Source of the DNA: Balanoglossus misakiensis
Lineage: Eukaryota > Hemichordata
Length of the DNA: 64,000 nucleotides
Assembly (NCBI GenBank): GCA_040954595.2
Contig: CM082589.2
Location: 9,052,001-9,116,000 of the forward strand
Reading direction: 5' to 3'
Positions 20,534-34,130 of the stretch are shown in pieces. Position 1 is the stretch's first letter, and each line of letters begins with the position of its first letter. Below the pieces are notes generated by a model. The model was not told the DNA's origin. It did not search any database and saw only the letters and a list, made by a program, of their open reading frames with translations. The translations under genes and the position numbers were made by a program.

Positions 20534-21954
20534 TTAAAGCTGCAAGCAGCATTGTCCGGGCCCAAGCTCTATTATCTGATCTGATTATTAGATATGCACA
20601 TAATTAATGAGTAGAAACATAATGCTGTGTTTTATCCCATGAAATATCAAGATTATATCTATGTTTAGTGCTGATATAGTGTTAAGTAGGTCAGAGGTCA
20701 CCCACAGTTTGGGCAGAAAATTTTGACCCATAGTGGTCCATGTCCAACAAAAACCAGACCTCTAACCCTTTTGGTTAGCCCGGAATTAGGTATGCACATA
20801 AATAATGAGTTAAGCAGGTGTCACAGGTGACCCAAAACTTTGGCTTTTCATTATGGCACCATACCTCCAAACGCCAAGGCTGTATCTGCTGTGGATGCTG
20901 AGATTTGCGAAATTAGGTCAAAGGTCACCAGAGGTCACCTAAAATTTGGGTAAAAAATTTTGACCCTATACTTGTCCTGTCCAACAAAAACAAAACCTCT
21001 AGGTCTATTGGTTCATCTGTAATTAGGTATGCGCATATTTAATGAGGTCAGCAGAGGTCAAAGGGGTCATGAAAAGTACCAAAATTTTTTGATCACATAC
21101 AAATCCACATACATCAAAAACCAAACTTATAGCCCTATTGGTTAGCCTGGAATTAGATATGCAGAAAATTAATGCGTCAAAAGTAGGTCAAAGGTCATTG
21201 CCAAAATTACCAAAATATTTATAGCTTATTCTTGTTATATGATGATTCATATCCATAAAAAGAATTTCTGTGCTATCAATTTTTAGGCTAGAAAGGGAAT
21301 TTTTACTTTTTAATCGTTTTTCACAAAATCCAATATGGCCGCCATAATCTTCGACCAATCACATTCCTCTTCGCAAACTTGATAGACATCTGTTGAATGA
21401 CCACACACACAAAATCTTGTGACTCGGTTATCGCCGGTTCTCGAGAAGAAGATTTTTGAAATTTTACTAGGGTTTTTCGAAAATCCAATATGGCCGCCAT
21501 AATCTTCGACCAATCACAATGATCTTCGCAAACTTGATAGACATCAGTTAGGTGACCACATACCCCAAACCCCATGTCTCGGTTATCACCAGTTCTGGAG
21601 AAGAAGATTTTTGAAATTTAAGCCAGATTTCAGAAAAAAAATTGTAGCAAAAAAACTGCAACATTGACAGCATAATTTCCAATTACAAAAATGTTTGACA
21701 GAAGGTAGTCTACCTGCACGCCAAATTTGAAGTCGATCTGACTTGTAGTTTCTGAGATCTGAGATTTGCATTTTTTCAGAAAATCCAAGATGGCCGCCAG
21801 GTCATGTGACTAATTAAAAATTCATGGGTTCAATGCACGACTACTCATTGACCTTGACCACTGTAGCAAGTTTGAGAACTGTACCTGCAGTGGTGTCTGA
21901 GATCTAGAGCGACAAAGAAATGACAGAAGAATAAAGAAAGAAAGAAAGAAAGAA
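20534..21954 (+). repeat. Array unit 9 (identical to unit 14 up to its tail)
   Basis: Type 2 head, one A spacer. It matches 27835-29254 until the GAAA tail, where unit 14 continues into a hairpin and this one goes straight into the next head. Confidence 0.85.
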
Positions 21955-23488
21955 TTAAAGCTGCAAGCAGCATTGTCCGGGCCCAAGCTCTATTATCTGA
22001 TCAGATTATTAGATATGCACATAATTAATGAGTAGAAACATAATGCTGTGTTTTATCCCATGAAATATCAAGGTTATATCTATGTTTGGTGTTGATATAG
22101 TGTTAAGTAGGTCAAAGGTCACCCAGAGGTCACCCACAATTTGGGCAGAAAATTTTGATCCATAGTGGTCCATGTCCAACAAAAACCAGACCTCTAGCCC
22201 TTTTGGTTAGCCCGGAATTACGTATGCACATAAATAATGAGTTAAGCAGGTGTCAAAGGTGACCCAAAACTTTGGCTTTTCATTATGGCCCCATACCTCC
22301 AAACGCCAAGGTTGTATCTGCTGTGGATGTCGAGATATGCAAAAGTAGGTCAAAGGTCACCCGAGGTCACCCAACATTTGGGCAAAATATTTTGACCCCA
22401 TACTGGTCCATGTATAACAAAAACAAAACCTCTAGGTCTATTGGTTCATCATTAATTAGGTATGCGCATATTTAATGAGGTCACCAGAGGTCAAAGGGGT
22501 CATGAAAAGTAGCAACATTTTTTGATCACATACAAATCCACATACATCAAAAACCAAACTTATAGCCCTATTGGTAAGCCTGGAATTAGATATGCAGAAA
22601 AATGATGCGTCAAAAGTAGGTCAAAGGTCATTGCCAAAATTACCAAAATATTTATAGCTTATTCTTGTCATATGATGATTCATATCCATAAAAAGAATTT
22701 CTGTGCTATCAATTTTTAGGCTAGAAAAGGAATTTTTACTTTTTAATCGTTTTTCACAAAATCCAATATGGCCGCCATAATCTTCGACCAATCACATTCC
22801 CCTTCGCAAACTTGATAGACACCTGTTTAATGACCACACACACCAAATCTTGTGACTCGGTTATCGCCCGTTCTTGAGAAGAAGATTTTTGAAGTTTTAC
22901 TATGGTTTTTCGAAAATCCAATATGGCCGCCATAATCTTCGACCAATCACAATGATCTTCGCAAACTTGATAGACATCAGTTAGGTGACCACATACCCCA
23001 AACCGCGTGACTCAGTTATCACCGGTTCTGGAGAAGAAGATTTTTGAAATTTAAGCCAGATTTCAGAAAAAAAATTGTAGTAAAAAAACTGCAACATTTA
23101 CAGCAAAATATCCAATTACAAAAATGATGGGTAGAAGGTAGACTACCTGCACACCAAATTTGAAGTCGATCTGACTTGTAGTTTCTGAGATCTGAGATTT
23201 GCATTTTTTCAGAAAATCCAATATGGCCGCCAGGTCACGTGACTAATTAAAAATTCACAGGTTCAATGCACGACTACTCATTGACCTTGACCACTGTAGC
23301 AAGTTTCAGAAGTGTACCTGCAGCGGTGTCTGAGATCTAGAGCGACAAAGAATTGACACAAGAATAAAGAAAGAAGAAAGAAAAACCCCAACGAAACCAA
23401 TAGGGCCCAAGCGCTGGTATGCGCTTGGGCCCTAAAAACCCCAACGAAACCAATAGGGCCCAAGCGCTGGTATGCGCTTGGGCCCTAA
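21955..23488 (+). repeat. Array unit 10 (two hairpins)
   Basis: Type 2 head, one A spacer (mutated to GTGTCAAAGGTG), two B blocks. It closes with two near-identical hairpins at ~23381-23488, both with loop TGGTAT. Confidence 0.85.
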
Positions 23489-24917
23489 TTAAAGCTGCAA
23501 GCAGCATTGTCCGGGCCCAAGCTTTATTATCTGATCTAATTATTAGATATGCACATAATTAATGAGTAGAAACATAATGCTGTGTTTTATCCCATGAAAT
23601 ATCAAGGTTATATCTATGTTTGGTGTTGATATAGTGTTAAGTAGGTCAAAGGTCACCCAGAGGTCACCCACAATTTGGGCAGAAAATTTTGACCCATAGT
23701 GGTCCATGTCCAACAAAAACCAGATCTCTAGCCCTTTTGGTTAGCCCGGAATTAGGTATGCACATAAATAATGAGTTAAGCAGGTGTCACAGGTGACCTA
23801 AAACTTTGGCTTTTCATTATGGCCCCATACCTCCAAACGCCAAGGCTGTATCTGCTGTGGATGCTGAGATATGCGAAAGTAGGTCAAAGGTCACCAGAGG
23901 TCACCCAACATTTGGGCAAAAATTTTTGATCCCATACTGGTCCATGTCCAACAAAAACCAAACCTCTAGCTCTATTGGTTCGCCTGTAATTAGCTATGCA
24001 CATATTTAATGAGGTCAGCAGAGGTCAAAGGGGTCATGAAAAGTAGCAAAATTTTTTGATCACATACAAATCCACATACATCAAAAACCAAACTTATAGC
24101 CCTATTGGTTAGCCTGGAATTAGATATGCAGAAAAATGATGCGTCAAAAGTAGGTCAAAGGTCATTGCCAAAATTACCAAAATATTTATAGCTCATTCTT
24201 GGCATATGATGATTCATATCCATAAAAAGAATTTCTGTGCTATCAATTTTTAGGCTAGAAAGGGAATTTTTACTTTTTAATCATTTTTCACAAAATCCAA
24301 TATGGCCGCCATAATCTTCGACCAATCACAATGCTCTTTGCAAACTTGATAGACATCAGTATAGTGACCATACTGCCCAAATCTTGTGACTCAGTTATTG
24401 CCGGTTCTTGAGAAGAAGATTTTTGAAGTTTTACTATGGTTTTTCGAAAATCCAATATGGCCGCCATAATCTTCGACCAATCACAATGATCTTCGCAAAC
24501 TTGATAGACCTCAGCTTGGTGACCACATACCCAAAACCGCGTGACTCGGTTATCGCCGGTTCTGGAGAAGAAGATTTTTGAAATTTAAGCCAGATTTCAG
24601 AAAAACAACTGTAGCAAAAAAACTGCAACATTGACAGCAAAATATCCAATTACAAAAATGATGGGCAGAAGGTACACTACCAGCACACCAAATCTGAAGT
24701 AAATCTGACTTGTAGTTTCTGAGATCTGAGATTTGCATTTTTTCAGAAAATCCAATATGGCCGCCATGTCACGTGACTAATTAAAAATTCAAGAGTTCAA
24801 TGCACGACTACCCATTGACCTTGACCACTGTAGCAAGTTTGAGAAGTGTACCTGCAGCGGTGTCTGAGATCTAGAGCGACAAAGAAATGACAGAAGAATA
24901 AAGAAAGAAAGACAGAA
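23489..24917 (+). repeat. Array unit 11
   Basis: Type 2 head, one A spacer, no hairpin. Its first 1,049 bp, plus the preceding hairpin, are repeated at 29256-30357 in mosaic unit 15. Confidence 0.85.
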
Positions 24918-26400
24918 TTAAAGCTGCAAGCAGCATTGTCGGGCCCAAGCGCTGATCTTGAATTATATATGCACAGTATGAATGAGAAAAAACAGAATTT
25001 TCTATCGTATGTATTATCTGATGACATAACAAGGATGTGTGTATTTTTGCTGCTGAAATAGGGTGAAGTAGGTCAAAGGTCACCAGAGGTCACGCAACAT
25101 TTGGGCAAAAAATTTTGATCCCATACTGGTCCATGTCCAACAAAAAACAAAACTCTAGCTCTATTGGTTCGCCTGTAATTAGGTATGTGCATATTTAATG
25201 AGGTCAGCAGGTGTCACAGGTGACTCAAAAATGTGGCTTTACATTTTGGTCCCATCATACCAAATGCCATGGCTGTATCTGCTCTGGATGCTGAGATATG
25301 CGAAAGTAGGTCAAAGGTCACCAGAGGTCACGCAACATTTGGGCAAAAATTTTTGATCTCATACTGGTCTGTGTCCAACAAAAACCAAACCTCTAGCTCT
25401 ATTGGTTCGCCTGTAATTAGCTATGCACATAATTAATGAGGTCAGCAGAGGTCAAAGGGGTCATGAAAAGTAGCACAATATTTTGATCACACACTAATCC
25501 ACATTCATCAAAAACCAAACGTCTAGCCCTATAGGTTAGCCTGGAATTAGATATGCAGAAATACTAACGCGTGATAAGTAGGTCAAAGGTCATGTGAAAA
25601 ATCGCCAAAAAATTGTAACATATTTTAGTCACATGACGATTGATATCCATAAAAAGAATTTGTATGCTATCAATTTTTAGACTAGAAAAAGGAATTTCAA
25701 TTTTTCACTGCTTTTTACAAAATCCAATATGGCCGCCATAATCTTCGACCAATCACAATGCTCTTTGCAAACTTGATAGACATCAGTGTAGTGACCATAC
25801 TCCCCGAATCTTGCGACTCAGTCATCGCCCGTTCTTGAGAAGAAGATTTTTTGAGTTTAACTATGGTTTTTCTAAAATCCAATATGGCCGCCATAATCTT
25901 CGACCAATCACAATGATCTTCGCAAACTTGATAGACATCAGTTAGGTGACCACATACCCCAAACCCCGTGACTCAGTTATCACCGGTTCTGGAGAAGAAG
26001 ATTTTTGAAAATTAAGCCAGATTTCAGAAAAACAACTGTAGCAAAAAAACTGCAACTTTGTCAGCATAATTTCCAATTACAAAAATGATGGGCAGAAGGT
26101 AGTCTACCAGCATGCCAAATTTGAAGTCGATCTCACTTGTAGTTTCTGAGATCTGAGATTTGCATTTTTTCAGAAAATCCAAGATGGCCGCCATGTCACG
26201 TGACTAATTAAGTATTCACAAGTCACTGCACATCTACTCATTGACCTTGACCACTGTAGATAGTTTGAGAACTGTACCTGCAGCGGTGTCTGAGATCTAG
26301 AGCGATAAAGAATGGAACCAAGAATAAAGAAAGAAAGAAAGACAGAAAAACCCCAGCGAAACCAATACGGGCCCAAGCCTGGCTTGGCTTGGGCCCGTAA
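24918..26400 (+). repeat. Array unit 12 (head type 1, CC-type hairpin)
   Basis: Type 1 head. Positions 25441-25970 recur at 30365-30894 in unit 15. From 26016 the sequence is a copy of the end of unit 7, so a type 1 head is joined to a 3' end shared with a type 2 unit. Hairpin at ~26346-26400. Confidence 0.85.
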
Positions 26401-27834
26401 TTAAAGCTGCAAGCAGCATTGTCCGGGCCCAAGCTTTATTATCTGATCTGATTATTAGATATGCACATAATTAATGAGTAGAAACATAATGCTGTGTTTT
26501 ATCCCATGAAATATCATGGTTATATCTATGTTTAGTACTGATATAGTGTTAAGTAGGTCAAAGGTCACTCAGAGGTCACCCACAATTTGGGCAGAAAATT
26601 TTGACCCATAGTTGTCCATGTCGAACAAAAACCAGACCTCTAGCACTTTTGGTTAGCCCGGAATTAGGTATGCACATAAATAATGAGTTAAGCAGGTGTC
26701 ACAGGTGACCCAAAACTTTGGCTTTTCATTATGGCCCCATACCTCCAAACACCAAGGCTGTATCTGCTGTGGATGCTGAGATTTGCAAAAGTAAGTCAAA
26801 GGTCACCAGAGGTCACCCAACATTTGGGTAAAATTTTTTGACCCCATACTAGTCCTGTCCAACAAAAACAAAACCTCTAGGTCTATTGGTTCGCCTGTAA
26901 TTAGCTATGCACATAATTAATGAGGTCAGCAGGGGTCAAAGGGGTCATGAAAAGTAGCAAAATATTTTGATCACACACTAATCCACATACATCAAAAACC
27001 AAACTTATAGCCCTAGTGGTTAGCCTGGAATTAGATATGCAGAAAAATGATGCATCAAAAGTAGGTCAAAGGTCATTGCCAAAATTACCAAAATATTTAT
27101 AGCACATTGTAGTCATATGATGATTCATATCCATAAAAAGAATGTCTGTGCTATCAATTTTTAGTCTAGAAAGGGAATTTTTACTTTTTAATCGTTTTAC
27201 ACAAAATCCAATATGGCCGCCATAATCTTCGACCAATCACAATGCTCTTCGCAAACTTGATAGACATCTGATTAATGACCACACACACCAAATCTTGTGA
27301 CTCGGTTATCGCTGGTTCTTGAGAAGAAGATTTTTGAAATTTTACTAGGGTTTTTCGAAAATCCAATATGGCCGCCATAATCTTCGACCAATCACAATGA
27401 TCTTCGCAAACTTGATAGACCTCAGTTTGGTGACCACATACCCCAAACCCAGTGTCTCGGTTATCACCGGTTCTGGAGAAGAAGATTTTTGAAATTTAAG
27501 CCAGATTTCAGAAAAAAAATTGTAGCAAAAAAACTGCAACTTTTTCAGCATAATTTCCAATTACAAAAATGATAAGCAGAAGGTAGTCTACCTGCACGCC
27601 AAATTTGAAGTCGATCTGACTTGTAGTTTCTGAGATCTGAGATTTGCATATTTTCAGAAAATCCAAGATGGCTGCCAGGTCATGTGACTAATTAGAAATT
27701 CAAGGGTTCAATGCACGACTACTCATTGACCTTGACCACTGTAGCAAGTTTCAGAAGTGTACCTGCAGTGGTGTCTGAGATCTAGAGCGACAAAGAATTG
27801 ACACAAGAATAAAGAAAGAAGAAAGAAAGAAAGA
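26401..27834 (+). repeat. Array unit 13 (identical to unit 8)
   Basis: Central part of the 7,301-bp-offset duplication. Same length and same private variants as unit 8 (for example CATAGTTGTCCATGTCG in the A block). Confidence 0.85.
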
Positions 27835-29308
27835 TTAAAGCTGCAAGCAGCATTGTCCGGGCCCAAGCTCTATTATCTGATCTGATTATTAGATATGCAC
27901 ATAATTAATGAGTAGAAACATAATGCTGTGTTTTATCCCATGAAATATCAAGATTATATCTATGTTTAGTGCTGATATAGTGTTAAGTAGGTCAGAGGTC
28001 ACCCACAGTTTGGGCAGAAAATTTTGACCCATAGTGGTCCATGTCCAACAAAAACCAGACCTCTAACCCTTTTGGTTAGCCCGGAATTAGGTATGCACAT
28101 AAATAATGAGTTAAGCAGGTGTCACAGGTGACCCAAAACTTTGGCTTTTCATTATGGCACCATACCTCCAAACGCCAAGGCTGTATCTGCTGTGGATGCT
28201 GAGATTTGCGAAATTAGGTCAAAGGTCACCAGAGGTCACCTAAAATTTGGGTAAAAAATTTTGACCCTATACTTGTCCTGTCCAACAAAAACAAAACCTC
28301 TAGGTCTATTGGTTCATCTGTAATTAGGTATGCGCATATTTAATGAGGTCAGCAGAGGTCAAAGGGGTCATGAAAAGTACCAAAATTTTTTGATCACATA
28401 CAAATCCACATACATCAAAAACCAAACTTATAGCCCTATTGGTTAGCCTGGAATTAGATATGCAGAAAATTAATGCGTCAAAAGTAGGTCAAAGGTCATT
28501 GCCAAAATTACCAAAATATTTATAGCTTATTCTTGTTATATGATGATTCATATCCATAAAAAGAATTTCTGTGCTATCAATTTTTAGGCTAGAAAGGGAA
28601 TTTTTACTTTTTAATCGTTTTTCACAAAATCCAATATGGCCGCCATAATCTTCGACCAATCACATTCCTCTTCGCAAACTTGATAGACATCTGTTGAATG
28701 ACCACACACACAAAATCTTGTGACTCGGTTATCGCCGGTTCTCGAGAAGAAGATTTTTGAAATTTTACTAGGGTTTTTCGAAAATCCAATATGGCCGCCA
28801 TAATCTTCGACCAATCACAATGATCTTCGCAAACTTGATAGACATCAGTTAGGTGACCACATACCCCAAACCCCATGTCTCGGTTATCACCAGTTCTGGA
28901 GAAGAAGATTTTTGAAATTTAAGCCAGATTTCAGAAAAAAAATTGTAGCAAAAAAACTGCAACATTGACAGCATAATTTCCAATTACAAAAATGTTTGAC
29001 AGAAGGTAGTCTACCTGCACGCCAAATTTGAAGTCGATCTGACTTGTAGTTTCTGAGATCTGAGATTTGCATTTTTTCAGAAAATCCAAGATGGCCGCCA
29101 GGTCATGTGACTAATTAAAAATTCATGGGTTCAATGCACGACTACTCATTGACCTTGACCACTGTAGCAAGTTTGAGAACTGTACCTGCAGTGGTGTCTG
29201 AGATCTAGAGCGACAAAGAAATGACAGAAGAATAAAGAAAGAAAGAAAGAAAGAAAAACCCCAACGAAACCAATAGGGCCCAAGCGCTGGTATGCGCTTG
29301 GGCCCTAA
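27835..29308 (+). repeat. Array unit 14 (copy of unit 9 plus hairpin)
   Basis: Follows unit 9 to 29254, then adds a hairpin with loop TGGTAT at ~29255-29308. The end point of the duplication falls in the GAAA tail. Confidence 0.85.
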
Positions 29309-31271
29309 TTAAAGCTGCAAGCAGCATTGTCCGGGCCCAAGCTTTATTATCTGATCTAATTATTAGATATGCACATAATTAATGAGTAGAAACATAATGC
29401 TGTGTTTTATCCCATGAAATATCAAGGTTATATCTATGTTTGGTGTTGATATAGTGTTAAGTAGGTCAAAGGTCACCCAGAGGTCACCCACAATTTGGGC
29501 AGAAAATTTTGACCCATAGTGGTCCATGTCCAACAAAAACCAGATCTCTAGCCCTTTTGGTTAGCCCGGAATTAGGTATGCACATAAATAATGAGTTAAG
29601 CAGGTGTCACAGGTGACCTAAAACTTTGGCTTTTCATTATGGCCCCATACCTCCAAACGCCAAGGCTGTATCTGCTGTGGATGCTGAGATATGCGAAAGT
29701 AGGTCAAAGGTCACCAGAGGTCACCCAACATTTGGGCAAAAATTTTTGATCCCATACTGGTCCATGTCCAACAAAAACCAAACCTCTAGCTCTATTGGTT
29801 CGCCTGTAATTAGCTATGCACATATTTAATGAGGTCAGCAGAGGTCAAAGGGGTCATGAAAAGTAGCAAAATTTTTTGATCACATACAAATCCACATACA
29901 TCAAAAACCAAACTTATAGCCCTATTGGTTAGCCTGGAATTAGATATGCAGAAAAATGATGCGTCAAAAGTAGGTCAAAGGTCATTGCCAAAATTACCAA
30001 AATATTTATAGCTCATTCTTGGCATATGATGATTCATATCCATAAAAAGAATTTCTGTGCTATCAATTTTTAGGCTAGAAAGGGAATTTTTACTTTTTAA
30101 TCATTTTTCACAAAATCCAATATGGCCGCCATAATCTTCGACCAATCACAATGCTCTTTGCAAACTTGATAGACATCAGTATAGTGACCATACTGCCCAA
30201 ATCTTGTGACTCAGTTATTGCCGGTTCTTGAGAAGAAGATTTTTGAAGTTTTACTATGGTTTTTCGAAAATCCAATATGGCCGCCATAATCTTCGACCAA
30301 TCACAATGATCTTCGCAAACTTGATAGACCTCAGCTTGGTGACCACATACCCAAAACCAAAAAGGTCAGCAGAGGTCAAAGGGGTCATGAAAAGTAGCAC
30401 AATATTTTGATCACACACTAATCCACATTCATCAAAAACCAAACGTCTAGCCCTATAGGTTAGCCTGGAATTAGATATGCAGAAATACTAACGCGTGATA
30501 AGTAGGTCAAAGGTCATGTGAAAAATCGCCAAAAAATTGTAACATATTTTAGTCACATGACGATTGATATCCATAAAAAGAATTTGTATGCTATCAATTT
30601 TTAGACTAGAAAAAGGAATTTCAATTTTTCACTGCTTTTTACAAAATCCAATATGGCCGCCATAATCTTCGACCAATCACAATGCTCTTTGCAAACTTGA
30701 TAGACATCAGTGTAGTGACCATACTCCCCGAATCTTGCGACTCAGTCATCGCCCGTTCTTGAGAAGAAGATTTTTTGAGTTTAACTATGGTTTTTCTAAA
30801 ATCCAATATGGCCGCCATAATCTTCGACCAATCACAATGATCTTCGCAAACTTGATAGACATCAGTTAGGTGACCACATACCCCAAACCCCGTGTCTCGG
30901 TTATCACCGGTTCTGGAGAAGAAGATTTTTGAAATTTAAGCCAGATTTCAGAAAAAAAATTGTAGCAAAAAAACTGCAACATTGACAGCAAAATTTCCAA
31001 TTACAAAAATGATGGGCAGAAGGTAGTCTACCTGCATGCCAAATTTGAAGTCGATCTGACTTGTAGTTTCTGAGATCTGAGATTTGCATTTTTTCAGAAA
31101 ATCCAATATGGCCGCCAGGTCACGTGACTAATTAAGAATTCACAAATCACTGCACATCTACTCATTGACCTTGACCACTGTGGCAAGTTTGAGCAGTGTA
31201 CCTGCAGTAGTTTCTGAGATTTAGTTGGCCGAAGAATTGACACAAGAATAAAGAAAGAAAGAAAGAAAGAA
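29309..31271 (+). repeat. Array unit 15 (mosaic of units 11 and 12)
   Basis: Positions up to ~30357 copy unit 11, 30365-30894 copy unit 12, and the remainder resembles other type 2 ends. The splice point reads CCCAAAACCAAAAAGGTCAG, joining a B block to an A block. The unit therefore has an extra B-block set and is 1,963 bp long. Confidence 0.85.
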
Positions 31272-32703
31272 TTAAAGCTGCAAGCAGCATTGTCCGGGCC
31301 CAAGCTCTATTATCTGATCTGATTATTAGATATGCATATAATTAATGAGTAGAAACATAATGCTGTGTTTTATTCCATGAAATATCAAGGTTATATGTAT
31401 GTTTGGTGTTGATATAGTGTTAAGTAGGTCAAAGGTCACCCAGAGGTCACCCATAATTTTGGCAGAAAATTTTGACCCATAGTCGTCCATGTCCAACAAA
31501 AACCAGACCTCTAGCCCTTTTGGTTAGCCCGGAATTAGGTATGCACATAAATAATGAGTTAAGCAGGTGTCACAGGTGACCCAAAACTTTGGCTTTTCAT
31601 TATGGCCCCATACCTCCAAACACCAAGGCTGTATCTGCTGTGGATGTCGAGATATGCAAAAGTAGGTCAAAGGTCACCCGAGGTCACCCAACATTTGGGC
31701 AAAATATTTTGACCCCATACTGGTCCATGTATAACAAAAACAAAACCTCTAGGTCTATTGGTTCATCATTAATTAGGTAAGCGCATATTTAATGAGGTCA
31801 CCAGAGGTCAAAGGGGTCATGAAAAGTAGCAAAATTTTTTGATCACATACAAATCCACATACATCAAAAAACAAACTTATAGCCCTATTGGTTAGCCTGG
31901 AATTAGATATGCAGAAAAATGATTCGTCAAAAGTAGGTCAAAGGTCATTGCCAAAATTACCAAAATATTTATAGCTTATTCTTGTCATATGATGATTCAT
32001 ATCCATCAAAGGAATTTCTGTGCTATCAATTTTTAGGCTAGAAAGGGAATTTTTACTTTTTAATCGTTTTTCACAAAATCCAATATGGCCGCCATAATCT
32101 TCGACCAATCACATTCCTCTTCGCAAACTTGATAGAAGTTGAATGACCACACACACAAAATCTTGTGACTCGGTTATCGCCGGTTCTCGAGAAGAAGATT
32201 TTTGAAATTTTACTAGGGTTTTTCGAAAATCCAATATGGCCGCCATAATCTTCGACCAATCACAATGATCTTCGCAAACTTGATAGACATCAGTTAGGTG
32301 ACCACATACCCCAAACCCCGTGTCTCGGTTATCACCGGTTCTGGAGAAGAAGATTTTTGAAATTTAAGCCAGATTTCAGAAAAAAAATTGTAGCAAAAAA
32401 ACTGCAACATTGACAGCATAATTTCCAATTACAAAAATGTTTGACAGAAGGTAGTCTACCTGCACGCCAAATTTGAAGTCGATCTGACTTGTAGTTTCTG
32501 AGATCTGAGATTTGCATTTTTTCAGAAAATCCAAGATGGCCGCCAGGTCATGTGACTAATTAAAAATTCATGGGTTCAATGCACGACTCCTCATTGACCT
32601 TGACCACTGTAGCAAGTTTGAGAACTGTACCTGCAGTGGTGTCTGAGATCTAGAGCGACAAAGAAATGACAGAAGAATAAAGAAAGAAAGAAAGAAAGAA
32701 AGA
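31272..32703 (+). repeat. Array unit 16
   Basis: Type 2 head, one A spacer, no hairpin. A short deletion in the first B block (GATAGAAGTTGAATGACC) removes the usual CATCTG. Confidence 0.85.
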
Positions 32704-34130
32704 TTAAAGCTGCAAGCAGCATTGTCGGGCCCAAGCGCTGATCTTGAATTACATATGCACAGTATGAATGAGAAGAAACAGAATTTTCTATCAGATGTAT
32801 TATCTCATGACATAAAAGGATGTGTGTATTTTTGCTGCTGAAATAGAGTAAAGTAGGTCAAAGGTCACCTCAGGTCACCCAACATTTGGGTAATTTTTTT
32901 TTACCCATACTGGTCCATGTCCAACAAAAACCAAAACTCTAGCTCTATTGGTTCACCTGTAATAAGGTATGTGCATATTTAATGAGGTCAACAGGTGTCA
33001 CAGGTGACCCAAAAATGTGGCTTTACATTTTGGTCCCATCCTGCCAAATGCCAACGCTGTATCTGTTCTGGATGCTGAGATACGCGAAAATAGGTCAAAG
33101 GTCACCAGAGGTCACCCAACATTTGGGCAAAAAATTTTGATCCCATACTGGTCCATGTCCAACAAAAACCAAACCTCTAGCTCTATTGGTTCGCACGAAA
33201 TTAGCTATGCACATAATTAATGAGGTCAGCAGAGGTCAAAGGGGTCATGGAAAGTAGCAAAATATTTTGATCATTCACTTATCCACATGCATCAAAAACC
33301 AAACGTCTACCCCTATAGGTTAGCCTGGAATTAGATATGCAGAAATAATAACGCGTAAAAAGTAGGTCAAAGGTCATGTGAAAAATCGACAAAAATTTGT
33401 AACATATTTTAGTCACATAACGATTGATATCCATGAAAAGAATTTGTATGCTATCAATTTTTAGTCTAGAAAAAGGAATTTCAATTTTTCATTGCTTTTT
33501 ACAAAATCAAATATTGCCGCCATAATCTTCGACCAATCACAATGCTCCTGGCAAACTTGATAGACATCAGTGTAGTGACCATACTCCCCAAATCTTGCGA
33601 CTCAGTTATTGCCCGTTCTGGAGAAGAAGATTTTTGGAGTTTTACTATGGTTTTTCGAAAATCCAATATGGCCGCCATAATCTTCGCCCAATCACAATGA
33701 TCTTCGCAAACTTGATAGACATATGTTAGGTGACCACATACATCAAACCGCGTGACTCGGTTATCACCGGTTCTGGAGAAGAAGATTTTTGAAATTTTGA
33801 CCAGATTTCAGAAAAACAACTGTAGCAAAAAAACTGCAACATTGACAGCAAAATATCCAATTACAAAAATGACGGGCAGAAGGTAGACTACCTGCACGCC
33901 AAATCTGAAGTCGATCTGACTTGTAGTTTCTGAGATCTGAGATTTGCATTTTTTCAGAAAATCCAATATGGCCGCCATGTCACGTGACTAATTAAATATT
34001 CACAAGCCACTGCACATCTACTCATTGACCTTGACCACTGTAGCAAGTTTGAGCAGTGTACCTGCAGTAGTTTCAGAGATCTTGTTGGCCGAAGAATTGA
34101 CAGGAGAATAAAGAAAGAAAGAAAGAAAGA
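32704..34130 (+). repeat. Array unit 17 (head type 1)
   Basis: Type 1 head, one A spacer, GAAA tail without hairpin. The first B-block site is mutated to ATTGCCGCCAT. Confidence 0.85.
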
